Source: Tenodera sinensis
Taxonomy: Eukaryota > Arthropoda > Insecta > Mantodea > Mantidae
NCBI GenBank assembly: GCA_030765045.1
Contig: CM060969.1
Coordinates: 53,053,216 to 53,117,215, forward strand
Direction of reading: 5' to 3'
DNA: 64,000 bases
Shown: in pieces, positions 34,721 through 45,933 of the stretch
Numbering within the stretch: the first letter of the stretch is position 1
How the letters are laid out: each line of letters opens with the position of its first letter
Notes under the pieces: generated by a model
What the model saw: only the letters and a program-made list of their open reading frames with translations
The model's database searches: none
What the model was told of the DNA's origin: nothing
Made by a program: the position numbers and the translations under genes

Positions 34721-35270
34721 CCCAGATGTTTCAGGTTTGTTTCCCAGCTGGCGTTGATTATTTTTTTCCTTATCCCCTACAGAGCCTGGATGTATGGATG
34801 TGAGAGCCAATGTTGTTTAATTGCAAAAGTCATTGTCAAGAAACCTGACAGCAATAACAGCGAACAATAACACAATTAACACAGTTTTTCAAGTAAGAAC
34901 CCCCAATTAGACCAAAGAAGTCGCATCCAGGTGTAAACACTTTCTTCACTTTTTTAATAAATTGAACACATTAAAATCTAGAAGTACATGCTTAAGTGAT
35001 ATCAAGAACCTTCATGCACAATTAACACTAACATTACTTATGCAGCAACTCCATAGTTGTCACTGTGCCATAGTGAAACAAATTCAAATAAAAAATACAA
35101 ATAAAATGTATTTGTAATATCTCAAAAAGATTTAAATCTCCGTTCTCTGATATTTATTTCCTATGAACACTATGAAGCAGTATGTATGGTGGCAGTGCCG
35201 ATCACAAGTAATCTCTGCCGTCTCGTTTACTGCCCCCACCCCGTCTTGTCTTTATGTGTTGCAGGTGGTA
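34721..35270. other. Unassigned DNA
   Basis: A weak B-box-like GGTTTGTTTCCCAGC at 34733 directly follows the hAT fragment. Nothing else is supported. Confidence 0.35.
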
Positions 35271-35345
35271 TCTATATTGCCTCACAAATGTGTGGCGTTT
35301 TGCGACCAGCCTAACCACTCGGTCACGGCGCGGGTAGGCTCTCTG
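35271..35345 (-). mobile_element. tRNA-like SINE head (truncated)
   Basis: The minus strand has GCGCCGTGACCGAGTGGTTA followed by GGCTGGTCG, nearly the same A-box region as the SINE at 16908. No B box follows, so it is a 3'-truncated head. Confidence 0.45.
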
Positions 35346-36239
35346 CGCGAAGTCTCACCCGCCGCTCGTTGAGTACTCACATCTCGTCCTTTCTGCCCGG
35401 GGTTTGACGTACAAAATCCCAATTAGCACGATAAGTGCGGAATGACCTCCTATGAAACAACCCAAAGTGGATAGAAGAATAGGTTTTTTTATTAATAGTT
35501 TCATGTACAATGGTAGAAAAGGTCGTGTTTTTCTTCTTCGCTTTTTTAAGTGCCTAGCACGTCGCTTGGCGTTCTGTTATCTAATGTATCTGAACAAATT
35601 AATTGTAACTGCGATCTTTGCTCGGTCACGCAACTTGCGAGGGGAAGGAAAGAATGTTTAGGTACGTATACAACAGAATACCTAATTCACCAACACCTTC
35701 CTTTTTCCCCAACCCAACCCAACCCAAGCATAGCTGCGATTACATCTTGGCTGCTCTGAAAGGCAGTGAATATCTAAAATAGAGCTGCGAGGCATGTTAT
35801 GCGTAATATATGAGCTCATTTGCTGGGTAAGCGATTCAAGTTTTACGTCATTTAGCCATTTTTTGGTAATTAAGAAAGTTCGGAGCAAGCCTTTGGACCT
35901 CTCCCAATAAAAAAGAAGTGTGTAATTGACCCAAGCTCTTGGCCCAAGTTCTAGGGCTTAGCCGTTAGATAACAATGCGATTAGGCTTGGAAGAAAGGGG
36001 AAAACAGTGAAACGAGGGATATTCAGCTTTCTGGGGCGACATTAGCCTAACAATCAGTCACAAGGAGATAATGAGGCTGCTTTGCGGCCAAAACTTCCTT
36101 TGCGTTTTATTCTTAATTAGAAATTTAGTTCCAAATAAATTATCAAAATAAGGCGGAGGGAAATAAAAGAAATAAATCCAAAAGTGGGTAAATATTTACT
36201 CATGCATTCGCAAATTTGCACAAAATGAGATGCTTACTT
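35346..36239. other. Unassigned DNA
   Basis: (CCCAA)n-like text of three or four units at 35709-35727. No other feature is supported. Confidence 0.4.
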
Positions 36240-36315
36240 TTTCAGCTTATCTATTAGAGACAATTGAGATAAACGTTTATACAGGGTTTTTATTACATTT
36301 TTCGTTGTAGATACT
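36240..36315 (+). repeat. Family R repeat, copy G, 5' remnant
   Basis: ATTGAGATAAACGTTTATAC and TTCGTTGTAGATAC match the family 5' third (GAGATAAACATTTGCAGAAA ... TTGTAGGTGC). The rest of the copy resumes at about 36970, beyond the LTR insertion. Confidence 0.6.
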
Positions 36316-36579
36316 GTAACAATTTGACAATTTGGTGAATCCCAACTCTGACAACAGTGAGATAAAGACGACAAAATCCAGTCTAATTACTTTTTCTGTC
36401 ACTTTATTCTCCTTCAAAACTTTTGCCGAGCGACAGTTCTCTCTTACTGACGTTAACACAGTCTACAGTCTTTCTTCTCATAAACATGACTCTCTTTTCT
36501 GTCTTTCTTTACCTTTTCTATCTCTCAAACAGCTGACTGACGATAAAATCACTCGACACGCATTAATACTTTCGCTATT

Positions 36580-36650
<71 letters not shown>

Positions 36651-36963
36651 GCACGCACACAAAATAAAATCTGGGACTCCAAACTCTCGTTACCGCACCT
36701 CCTTATACAGCGAGGATGACATAATATGGACCTTTCTTGAACCTCGTTGTTTCTGGAAGCTCTACAAATACGCCGGCTACCGTACGCTTCTCGAATACTC
36801 TCGAGAACCCCTTTGACGTGCCGCTCTGATTGTTGTCACATGTTCACAAGTAGTGGTGCTTGGCAGTCCGACCATGAGCATCTTTGATGCACGTACCGCC
36901 TATGGTGTAACGTAACCCGGCCCCGAACCTTTACTGTTTTACCGTTGCCGTCGGCCGGCGTCA
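36316..36963 (-). mobile_element. LTR (copy L2) with leader remnant, inserted in R copy G
   Basis: On the minus strand it begins TGACGCCGGCC, close to the start of L1. It shares a GATGCTCATGGTCGG block and ACAATCAGAGCGGCA with L1. It has a TATA-like CTGTATAAGG, a (GT)n tract, GTGTCGAGTGATTTTATCGT, GTTAACGTCAGTAAGAGAGA, and AATAAAG as a polyadenylation-signal-like motif. A degenerate tRNA-Leu primer site follows at 36338-36356. Flanks are GATAC (36310-36314) and GAATAC (36964-36969), an imperfect 5 bp duplication, and R repeat sequence lies on both sides. No gag-pol coding is present. Confidence 0.75.
36586..36660. repeat. (CA)n microsatellite inside LTR L2
   Basis: About 60 bp of CA units followed by CGCACGCACGCAC. 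It occupies the position where LTR copy L3 carries (GT)n at 55853-55893 when both are read in the same direction. Confidence 0.95.
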
Positions 36964-36969
36964 GAATAC

Positions 36970-37700
36970 TATGGTGATAGGAGAATATGCCTTATTAAGC
37001 TTAAGTAATATTCAAATCTTTTAAGTGATGACTTTGGAATTTTATTACCTTTGCATGACCGAAAAGAAAAGAAACCAAACAAGACTTCCCATTTGAGAAA
37101 AGTATGATTATTGTAAAATTCAAACAAGAAATACCTTGGAAATTGTTAATTATACAAACAAACAAATACCTAAGTAAATGGAAATATAATGCAATATAAA
37201 AATAAAAAATAATGTATCTGACCTAAATTGTGTGCTTTAACGAGAGTTACATATTTTGTGTAGTAAGATTCTGTGTTCCTCTTATAGTTATGCAAAAGTC
37301 ACTTGGGATGAAGAGCAATTCAGAGGCTTTGCTATAGCATCCAGCCTGTACATTTCATTTGTAATGAAAATATCCTTAACATATGACATTTTAATTAAAA
37401 CCCCGAGAGGCATTTTTGTGAAAAAATATTTAGAAAAACGTTCAATGTAACGGTAGTTTTGGGTAGAGGACATCATTGTGACGTGTCCTTGAAATATGGA
37501 GTTTGGTATCTAAGTAGTTTGAGATGTGCTGCTCTTAGACTCAGATATACGCACACAGATATAAGACCGTTTATTATACATGCATTTTTTGTTGGAGGGT
37601 CTCAAAACGTAGGTATATTTTCATTGAAATCCTGACAGAAATTTTTTTCATTGAATATAATTCTTCTTCTACAAACTACGTACTGGCAGAAAAGGTAAAG
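36970..37700 (+). repeat. Family R repeat, copy G, 3' part
   Basis: GGAGAATATGCCTTA, CCATTTGAGAAAAGTATGAT, CATATGACATTTTAATTAAA and GAGGGTCTCAAAACG occur in family order, ending near GGCAGAAAAGGTAAAG. The open frame at 37256-37450 is incidental. Confidence 0.75.
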
Positions 37701-37845
37701 ATAATTTGGAAACAACTTCAGCTATAAGCACAAAATCTTGTACAGCACCGTGGCAATTCAAGATAAACTCAAATCAGTATGCTAAAAATGTACATATTTA
37801 GAATTCACTGATCAAACTCCTTTATGGCATTATTAAATTAAACCC

Positions 37846-38168
37846 GTGACCCTACAGTCCATATAGGACCAGGGCCTGCCAACTTGACTGCCGGCCTCAC
37901 GCCCACATACGCAAGGTATAGGTGGGCGATCATCCAACCGATACGGGGAGGGAATATGGTCAGCACCTCGACACCCCCAGCCGGAAAGTTGGCTTTCATG
38001 ACCAGGACCGCTTACCTATCTGAAGCTCTTCAATTTCCTCACGATACTGAGTGGGCAACGGTCCGGGACTTAAAATCCGCACCCCAAGGGGTGGGATCGA
38101 ACCCAATCCGCATTCCGTGGCAGGGAACCAAGGCATGACGCCCTAGCCCACTACGCCACGGCGCAGGA
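37846..38168 (-). mobile_element. tRNA-derived SINE, family C
   Basis: On the minus strand: GCGCCGTGGCGTAGTGGGCT (A box) and GGGTTCGATCCC (B box), then a body with GTCCTGGTCATGAAAGCC and CTGACCATATTCCCTCCCCG that parallels the family C copy at 5016-5345. Overlapping frames are incidental. Flanking repeats are only about 6 bp and not convincing. Confidence 0.7.
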
Positions 38169-39603
38169 CATTATGGTATGACTCAAATGTGTCAACCGTG
38201 TTACGGTCAGATTTGAGGAATGGTGCACTGCTCATGGATGACATTAAAAGTAATCTGTTTCCGTAAAGAGCAAAGAGTAATTCCATTTTGTATTATTTCT
38301 ACTGTTTGTGAGCCAATATGCAATGGATCTTGTTAATTGTAGCATCTCTTCAAATGACAAAATGATCTCCTTGTTTCACCAAGTTTCCTACTTTTTTAAA
38401 TGTTGCTAAACATTGATTTTGTATGCTAATGTAATAGGAAGCCCCTATTTAAATGTAAGCTTGATTACTTGTGGACTTAAACTTCAAGCATAGTTTTAAA
38501 TGTCTCATTGCACCTCATTCATTCAACAAACATCAGTCTTGTATTTCCGGCACTTTATCAATACTTAAGTACCTATTTCCTGGAAACTTGTTCAGCAAAT
38601 CAATTCGCTTACAAATACAGCACCAGTAATGAACTCACTTTATCAAACACCTGGAAATACTTATAGCTCTCCCTCCTGAAATTAATCCAGGGGCAGTTTT
38701 ACTGAGAATGGAGCTTATGCTGAAAACGTTTTGAAGTGGTGGTACATGAATTTCAATTGAACCTATGATAATCAAGCATACTAAAGTTTATGCTGTGTGT
38801 CGAACTTGTGAAAACACTGAAATATTATGTCACTTAAGTTTCGGCAATAACAAAGCAGTAATGTATTCTTAAAGGACGGTTTCTGGTTAAGATATTTTCC
38901 TCTATTTTTGGAATACTTACTCAGTCATTAGTAGTAAACATATCCACACACAACGGAAACTTCTACTGAACGGGCTCATTAAGTGAACAATTAAAATAAC
39001 CTCGACAAAGTCTAAAATATTTCACATTTTGTTAATACCCACCTATGCAGAAAAAATATAATAGTACCAAAATAAGCATTTGGGTATAGGAACAAGAGAT
39101 CGTAGAAGCTTTCTATTGCGCTATATCGTCAACATTAAATACATATGTTAGTGTCTCCTATTGTGAAGCCTGCCAGATGCTAAAAATAAACTAGCCTTGT
39201 ACTGCACTCATCACTGTCACTAGGTGTGTCTGATATGAAGCCTACTGGATAGTAACGTCTTGTTCAGAGCAGTATAACCATGTAATGGTTAGTTTCTCAC
39301 TATGCACCAGTACACATTAGCATTATGCAAACACCTGTTGGGCGAGTTGCACTTAATTTTCATAATTTTAAATGGAAATGAAGTTTCTTAAAGTCAGCTT
39401 TCAGTTATATTCATGGAGGCTCCTGTTATTATAGTGCGTTGGTGATCTCTTACTCCCCCTACCCCTTCCCCCTTCTCTCTCTCTCACTCACGCCACTGGC
39501 GCCCACTTCATAGGAGTCGCGCCGTTGAGTTCTGCAACTTTTAATGCACGAAGGAATGTCTACTTACCCCAAAGACGGCTTGCGTAGGCCACCTTGGTAT
39601 ATA
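38169..39603. other. Unassigned DNA
   Basis: Nothing supported except a C/T-rich patch near 39455-39490. Confidence 0.4.
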
Positions 39604-40397
39604 TACAAGGTCTCCCAAAAAACCTGACAACACCTAATATGTTGTGCGTGATGGTAAACTGCTCAGTTTTGAGATAGGAACCCCTGTCCGGAAATGAACG
39701 GTTTGGACGCTGTAGCGCATTGAAATGTGGGATTGTCCTACGTTCATATGTTTGTACCTCCTACGTCATTGCAGAGCCTATATCGGCGTTGGTGAGGCTT
39801 ATGTACATGACCCAATACGTGCGGTTGTCTTTGAAGATTTTCAATCGCTCCGTGGCCTCGAGTCATGAGGTCACAGGAGTGCCATACACCATACTTTTCA
39901 CACAACTCCACAGAAAATAGTCGACGTGTCAGATCTGGTGACTGTACTGGCCATAGAACTGATCCTCCTCTACCTATCCATCGATTTGAATATGAAAGTT
40001 GAGGTTATTCCGCACATTTACATAAAAGTGTGCTAGAGCTCAAGTCGGCCATTTCAGCAGCTGTGTACTGGTACACGTCGCACTGCTGTTAAAAAACTTT
40101 ACTGTACTGGAAACTGCACAAGTAACGGATTAGGATGGGTACCAAGGGCTCTATGGAGCAATTTAGCGCATGCGCAGGAATGTTATCATGCTCAGGTTGT
40201 TCATCCGAGTACACAGATGGCTAAAGGGTTGCATAATTTTCGACTAAGGTACCAAAACCAATGTTAGCAAATTATCACAACCGTTCGTTTCCAAACTTCG
40301 ACGCTTTCCAGCGTCCAAACCGTACACTTCCGGACAGGCCTGTACAAAATACTAAGCGTAGTCGGTGTTTTTTTTTTGGGGGGGGGGGCATCCAGTG
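39604..40397 (-). mobile_element. Mariner-like element relic with long inverted ends
   Basis: The left end TACAAGGTCTCCCAAAAAAC and inner CCTGTCCGGAAATGAACGGT with TTGGACGCTG (39685-39715) are mirrored by CAGCGTCCAAACCGTACACT with TCCGGACAGG (about 40310-40340). The right end is distorted by T and G homopolymers at 40370-40388. The minus strand between about 39990 and 39900 reads NRWIGRGGSVLWPVQSPDLT, the conserved mariner-like segment before the third catalytic residue, and then degenerates. The element is inactive. Confidence 0.7.
40370..40389. repeat. Adjacent poly-T/poly-G homopolymers
   Basis: A run of Ts followed by a run of Gs within the right end of the mariner-like relic. It may be an assembly-error-prone site. 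Confidence 0.9.
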
Positions 40398-40406
40398 CAT
40401 ATTTAT

Positions 40407-40848
40407 ATACAGATGTCCCAAAATTAGACCGACAAACTTTGGGAGCTAATAGATAACATTACTTGAAACAGTTTTTGTAAAGGAAAGTTTTTTGGTGCGG
40501 TGCTTCGTTTAAGCGCTAGATGAGTTAATGTCATAGATCACTACCTCCCACCCAGTTTAAGTATTTACTGCAAAATCACCCATGCAAATTAGTATTGCAT
40601 TCATCTTAGTAAGGTACACAATCTTAATCCAAGAAACAAATAGAGAATGCATAAACAAAACAGAAACATCTCATTGCTTACAATTAATCACAGCTTTACT
40701 ATTCAAAGTAAATGTTGGAACGCACGGCCATTGCGATTAACACAAAGAGTGTATCGGCATGCCCTATTCTGCCGTACTCTCGCAGACACCAGCCATTTCT
40801 CTGGTTTAAAAGATTGTCGGTCTAATTTTGAACCGTGTTTGGATGTAA
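40407..40848. mobile_element. Tc1/mariner-type MITE or deletion derivative
   Basis: CAAAATTAGACCGACAA (40419-40435) is the exact reverse complement of 40814-40830. Outside it the ends are looser (TACAGATGTCC against GTGTTTGGATGTA), consistent with a TA-flanked element. No transposase was found, and the frame at 40647-40922 is incidental. Confidence 0.65.
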
Positions 40849-40924
40849 ACAGGTCGGTGCTTGCAGGATCCTGTAATTGTTTGGGAGCTAACGATCCTGA
40901 TTGGCCTACACTCGTACAGTAAAT

Positions 40925-41260
40925 GGAAGGCGACCTGGGTTTGATCCCAGGGAGCCGCATGTTATTCACGCTAGACGAAGCGGCGTCAGGGCGGGTTTTC
41001 TCCGAGTTCTCCGGTAGCCCCGCCGCTCATTCACTAATTACTCCATTATCACATTTCCAGTCATCGATTTCATCTGCATTTCATATCATGCTCTTCCTCA
41101 TCATACCTGGTGCTTGGCTGACCATCCGGTTCCAAGTCTTCACACTGTGCGGTCCACAGGTTCCTCAGCTCTCCGACAGGCGTCTGACCCTAGGCACAGG
41201 CTTAAAAGTCCTAGTAGGTGTAAGTCCTACTTAAGGGGAGGGTAATCAGGTAAAGAAGAA
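40925..41260 (+). mobile_element. tRNA-derived SINE, family A (5'-truncated)
   Basis: It starts in the B-box region (GGGTTTGATCCCAGGG) and follows family A through GACGAAGCGGCGTCAGGGC, TTTTCTCCGAGTTCTCCGGT and CATTTCATATCATGCTCTTC to GGTAATCAGGTAAAGAA. The A box is lost. Frames over it are incidental. Confidence 0.88.
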
Positions 41261-41905
41261 AGTAAACAGTACGATAAATTTTCGGAGACATACTTCCCCC
41301 CGCGGTACTTAGAACGGCGCTATTTCGGGCTTCTACTGTATTTAGGTACCTCCCCTCTCAGCGGAGGACCTGCCCTGTACGCAGATGTCTCAAACAGCGT
41401 TTTCGAGTAGCATTTTAGGTCCTTCATTACCTTCCTAGTGCATAAAACACTATATAGGTAGTATGAGTGTATACATCTGCTTCGTGCAGACTATTTGCTG
41501 CACACATCATGGGCTTCTCTTTTCCTAGAGGTTCATAACTCAAGCTTGTTCATCTTAGTGAGATGATTTCTTAATGGGAAATTTCCAGCAAGGAGTGCCT
41601 ACTGCCCTCGGTAACTGTTTACACAAAACGAGAAGCTCTTCAACTCCTTCATCCGAAGCGGCGCCCAAGTATTTGGCATACGTTAGTTCTGTAATTGAGT
41701 TTCAAGGTTTGCTTTTAGTTTGGTGCTAGCTTTACTTTCAGAACCTTCGCATCTTAGCAATTTCAACAAACTAATATCTTATATTTTCGTTTGTTTATGA
41801 GCTGGTTAATATACTAAGAATTTATGAACAGTGAGTAGCAAAAGAAATTGGAAAAATTAAAGCTATTTGACTGTGTGAATGAAAGTAGATGGGTGCTTGC
41901 TTGAA
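41261..41905. other. Unassigned DNA
   Basis: No supported feature. Confidence 0.4.
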
Positions 41906-41907
41906 TA

Positions 41908-42380
41908 CAGTGAGTGTAAAAAGTGTTCGTATACCTATATTATTTTGTATTAGAATGGGTGTTACAAAAAAGCATGGATTTCAAGAAATATAACATAAAG
42001 GTCATGAATATAAAATACTACCTTTCATAAAAACAACAATAAAACCGCAATATGGTGAGTAGAAGCTTTAAAAATTAGCTAACATGCACCGAAAGATGTT
42101 TCAATTAGGCACAAAGGGTGAGATAGTGGTTCAAGAAGATGCTGGTCAAAGGCAGAACTAGTCAACATTCACTTGTCTGCAGGCCTGTGGATAGCAGCAA
42201 TAACAAGTCGTCGGTTTTCTGAGAACAAGCACAGAAACAGCCAAATGGGGAACAATTGCAGGGAAACAAGCGAAAAAACAAGACAACTAATCATTAAACT
42301 GCATAATGGACGCAAATGGCTGAGAGAAATACCTCAATTTGTTCATAGACCTCGTTGCACTCTGCAGCCATTAACATAGA
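41908..42380 (+). pseudogene. Tc1-like element 5' end with transposase HTH start
   Basis: CAGTGAGTGTAAAAAGTGTT follows a TA dinucleotide (41906-41907) and resembles a Tc1-type terminal repeat. About 340 bp downstream the plus strand encodes ETSEKTRQLIIKLHNGRKWL followed by REIPQFVHRPRCTLQPL, the N-terminal helix-turn-helix of Tc1-like transposases. It starts at an ATG near 42245 and stops after about 45 residues. The catalytic domain and the right inverted repeat are missing, so it is a 3'-truncated copy. Confidence 0.7.
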
Positions 42381-42917
42381 CCTGTGAAGTTTTTGCGGCA
42401 CCAAATATTTTACATCATAATGGTCAATTCGGATGCACTGATTTCGAAAATAATAATAGTTTTTGCATATCACGTACAGATTTTGAACACTTCTGATTGT
42501 ACACAAAATTAAGAGTTTGGTACGCTAGTATTAACATCACTGCATATTCGACTTCCAGCTTGGTTGATTAAAACATTAAAACACTAAATCATATCCCGTC
42601 ATATTGTACGTCTATCTCTGTAATACAGGCAATGTTGAACTTACGTCATAAACATGTAATGCGTAATACATAAATAGGAACCTATCTTGGAATCCGAAGT
42701 CCAGTTTTAAACTTCTCCTCAGCTGGTCTCTTTTGAAACCGTGATGTGTTGTGAAAAAAATGACAAGCTCAAGTGGTATATCTAGGAGGGGCCGTGTGAA
42801 CACTCATAACAGTTTCTGTTATGTCTGTGGCTGTTATGCGATAAAGCAACAGAAAAAATAGCACATTTTATATTAATATGAAATTAGGAGATAAAGACAA
42901 GAATTTTTCTAATCATA
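42381..42917. other. Unassigned DNA
   Basis: No supported feature. Confidence 0.4.
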
Positions 42918-43380
42918 TTGTGTGGAAAAGTTGTGTGGAAAAGTTGTGTGGAAAATCTAAGACAGTCGTACAACGAAGTTCGTTCATTTATGTTCTTTGA
43001 TGTTATTATGGTACGCCGTGAACAACAAATTCATATTAATGACTGTTATTTTTGTCTATGTAATGCATCTGGATTCAAAAGGAAAAACAAGGCAGGCATT
43101 ATTATATATCCAAACTTGCCATCTGCAATTAGGCCTGTGCCTTATGGACCTAATGTTCCTGTACCATCACCATATTGCCAGAAAGTATGGAGTATAGAAG
43201 ATGAAATAAGTTAGTTCCCAGACTTAGAAGATAACAATCCAAATCCATTGAATCAGTCAAAATTAAATGATTTGGTACACGTGGTTGTAGCACTATCCCT
43301 GTATGGCCCTCAACTGCCTGTGACCTTGACACCATTGCTATTAAACACCTGTGGCCTATTTTGGGGCAGAAAATCACAAC
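42918..43380 (+). pseudogene. Fragment of an unclassified arthropod repeat-encoded protein
   Basis: The frame from 42918 reads SCVENLRQSYNEVRSF, INDCYFCLCNASGFKRKNK and IIYPNLPSAIRPVPYGPNVP, then after a stop at about 43212 LNQSKLNDLV. I recognise this order (a CYFC motif, YPN(I/L)PSA(I/L)RPVP and an LNDL block) from multicopy proteins of unknown function in arthropod genomes, probably mobile-element encoded. The similarity stops after LNDLV. GTGTGGAAAAGTT is repeated three times at the start (42920-42955). Function and element class are unknown. Confidence 0.55.
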
Positions 43381-43388
43381 CTTTGCGG

Positions 43389-43950
43389 TTAAGAAGGCTT
43401 GCTTGCTGTAGAGTTTAACTGTTGCGTAGAACAGTTCACATGAAAAAAGAATATCTTAATGGTCTTCCCATAAATAATGTAAAAACAAAAAATCAAAATA
43501 ACTGCTTTCTCTGATATGTCTATGCTCTCGTCCAATTGAAGAGTGAACATGTCACACATGCAAAGCCTAACCAAAATGGCATTTCCAATGTTACTAGCCA
43601 TATCAGTAATTCGTGTTTTGAGAGTATTTTTTTGAGAGCCGGACAGTACCTACTAGCTTAGTGGCTGCATCACCCAAACATTCTTTTGCAAAGGATGGCC
43701 ATATAAGTTCTTCGGCAATCTGTGGTTTTTACTAGATTTTACAATTAGCTGCGTTACCTCATAGATGCAACGGTTGCATTTGCATTTACATTTGCACCAA
43801 AATGTTTCGCAATAACATTTCGGGATGATTTGAGCTCGGCTAGTTTAATTTTAAAATGATAATCTACTGGCTTAGTTTTGTGACTCGAGTGCTTTGTTTC
43901 TAAATGCCGACGGACTTTTGCAAGGCTTCATACACTTATTAGACAGGCGT
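43389..43950 (-). pseudogene. hAT transposase N-terminal half (broken)
   Basis: The minus strand near 43920-43790 reads RRHLETKHSSHKTKPVDYHF then AELKSSRNVIAKHF, the C-terminal half of a BED zinc finger (with its two H ligands) and linker of ZBED/SCAND3-like hAT transposases. After stops and shifts, 43601-43389 reads MASNIGNAILVRLCMCDMFT and LQLDESIDISEKAVILIF, the block holding the first catalytic D (LDES). It is cut before the DGAPAM region. Its orientation is opposite to the C-terminal half at 43957-44757. Confidence 0.75.
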
Positions 43951-43956
43951 TCGCAG

Positions 43957-44757
43957 CAGGGTTGCCAACCCGTATGATAATTATGGGGGTGTATGATAAT
44001 TTCGATACCGGCGAAATATTTTCACTGGTTTGTCACACCAGCGAAATGAAATTAACTACACATAGCGACACCACTTTTGTCCTCATGATTTGTCTCCACC
44101 CTTCTGAGGCAACCATTTCATATCCTACTAATCCTTCTACCCTTTATCCTCTTGCTGCCAGTGTACCCAGATCTGGTAATCTTAATGAAGAAGGTACTGC
44201 TCAGAAAATTATCAATGGAGAAAACTCGGAATACATGCCTGAACCTGGCAGTTTCTGGAGTGCTGCTGACACACGTCACCTTGGTGGAAATACTGATTTC
44301 AAAGAACTGGCGAAAAAAAAGAAGAACTGGCGAAGGTTGCATTGTCAGTTATTTCGTTGCCCCACAGAAGCACTTCTTGTGAAAGAGTTTTTTCCAAACT
44401 AGGTTTAATAAAAATCAAAATTAGAAACAGATTGGTGCTAGATACAGTACATGGACCTATTCGGTCGTCTCAGCTTATGAAAGAATATGGTGGATCCAAA
44501 ATCTGCAAGCGAGATTTTAAAATTATTTACTTATGCCAACAAGCTTACTGCCGGTTATGGCATTGGATTTTTCAGCTTCTGATTCAACCTCTTAGAGATG
44601 TTAAAAGCTTATCTCAACAACAAATTTGTATACTGCTGCAACAGTTGAGGAAGATTATGAACTTTCAGATGAATAGTGCGAGAAACACAAGTACTAAATT
44701 TGTAATACCGTTTGAGGTCATCAATCTTGTAAGTGGGTACCATAAACATCAATAATA
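43957..44757 (+). pseudogene. hAT transposase C-terminal half (frameshifted by a 20 bp duplication)
   Basis: At the left edge CAGGGTTGCCAACCCG looks like a hAT-type terminus. From about 44225 the frame reads YMPEPGSFWSAADTRHLGGN then TDFKELAK. In the next frame SVISLPHRSTSCERVFSKLG and IRNRLVLDTVHGPIRSSQLM follow, the hAT C-terminal dimerisation motif. Between them GAACTGGCGAA is present twice at a 20 bp offset (44304 and 44324), and this 20 bp tandem duplication explains the frameshift. The region 3' of 44500 is not recognisable. It is an inactive relic. Confidence 0.75.
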
Positions 44758-45330
44758 GTACATTTTGATAAGTGTTATGCTGATACATTTGTTGTTGGTT
44801 TATAATGTACGATAATTTTCCTTTTAAACATTGACAACCCTCTTCGTCAGTAGGCCTACCACGTTTTAACGATCCACTTTTCAACCAATGATCCACTTTC
44901 AATTGCTGTACCTTGTCGAGTAAAATAAGTCTTGATAAGTAATTGTGTTATAAACATACGTAAATAACACGATCTGTAACAGAACTGCTACTACAATGAA
45001 TAGGAATATATCAAAGTGACCAGCCGTCGATAGACATGTCAAACATGCAGCACGCACAATCTAACGGAAAGTGGCAGAACTACTAACAGTACCTAAAATT
45101 GGCGATAGATTGAGATAGTGCCGGTTGACTGTAAAAGCAGCTATAAATTACTCACTAATCTAAATCAAATTATTATGTTTGTAATATTCCAATCTACAGT
45201 TTAAGAATTTAAGGGTCCTTCTCAGAGCAGCAACCGATGAGTGGGAATCCTTTAAAAACTGTTGGGAACCATTGGTCCAAACGATTGTTTTAGGACAAAA
45301 GGCTGCACATCTTGTCTATTAAAGTCAAAT
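44758..45330. other. Unassigned DNA
   Basis: No supported feature. Confidence 0.4.
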
Positions 45331-45857
45331 TTTTCAAGGACTTTTAGGACTTACCTGGAAGACACACCTGGAAGACGTCAGCAATAGGGTAAACAAAAGA
45401 ATGGCAATGCTGTATCCGCTTTACAACAGGAGATCTCACCTGTCCTTGGACAACAAACTGCTACTGTATAAGCAAGTGCTTAGACCAGTCTTTACATATG
45501 CCTGCCAGATCTGGGGAGTAGCAGCTCAAACACACCTGAGACAGCTAGAAGTTCTTCAGTCGAGATATCTTAGAACGGCTACAAACTCTCCATGGTATAT
45601 ACCAAATGCTACCATTCAGAAGGATCTTCACTTTCCCTCAGTGAAGCAATATATCAACATACTTTCAAAACCCTTCTTTGACAAGCTCCCTTCCAGTTTC
45701 AACCAATTAATACGGGGACTAGGCGAGTATGACTTGGACCCTGGAGAGCGCTATAAACGCCCACGACTTGTCCTTGGCAACGTATAAAAAAAAAAAAATA
45801 TATATATGACATAACTTCCTGACATGACATAACGATATACAGACATACATTAATTAA

Positions 45858-45900
<43 letters not shown>
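45331..45900 (+). mobile_element. Jockey-like LINE 3' end with poly(A) tail
   Basis: The open frame to 45787 reads LTWKTHLEDVSNRVNKRMAM, KLLLYKQVLRPVFTYACQIW, LRQLEVLQSRYLRTATNSPW and LGEYDLDPGERYKRPR. This is the C-terminal end of ORF2 in jockey-related non-LTR retrotransposons that lack RNase H. It ends at its natural stop, followed by a short 3' UTR and a pure tract of 42 As (45859-45900). The 5' side is truncated, as is usual for LINE insertions, and the coding part is uninterrupted, so the insertion is fairly young. Confidence 0.88.
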
Positions 45901-45901
<1 letters not shown>

Positions 45902-45933
45902 ATACACCAAAAAACCAACCTTACTACCATCTA

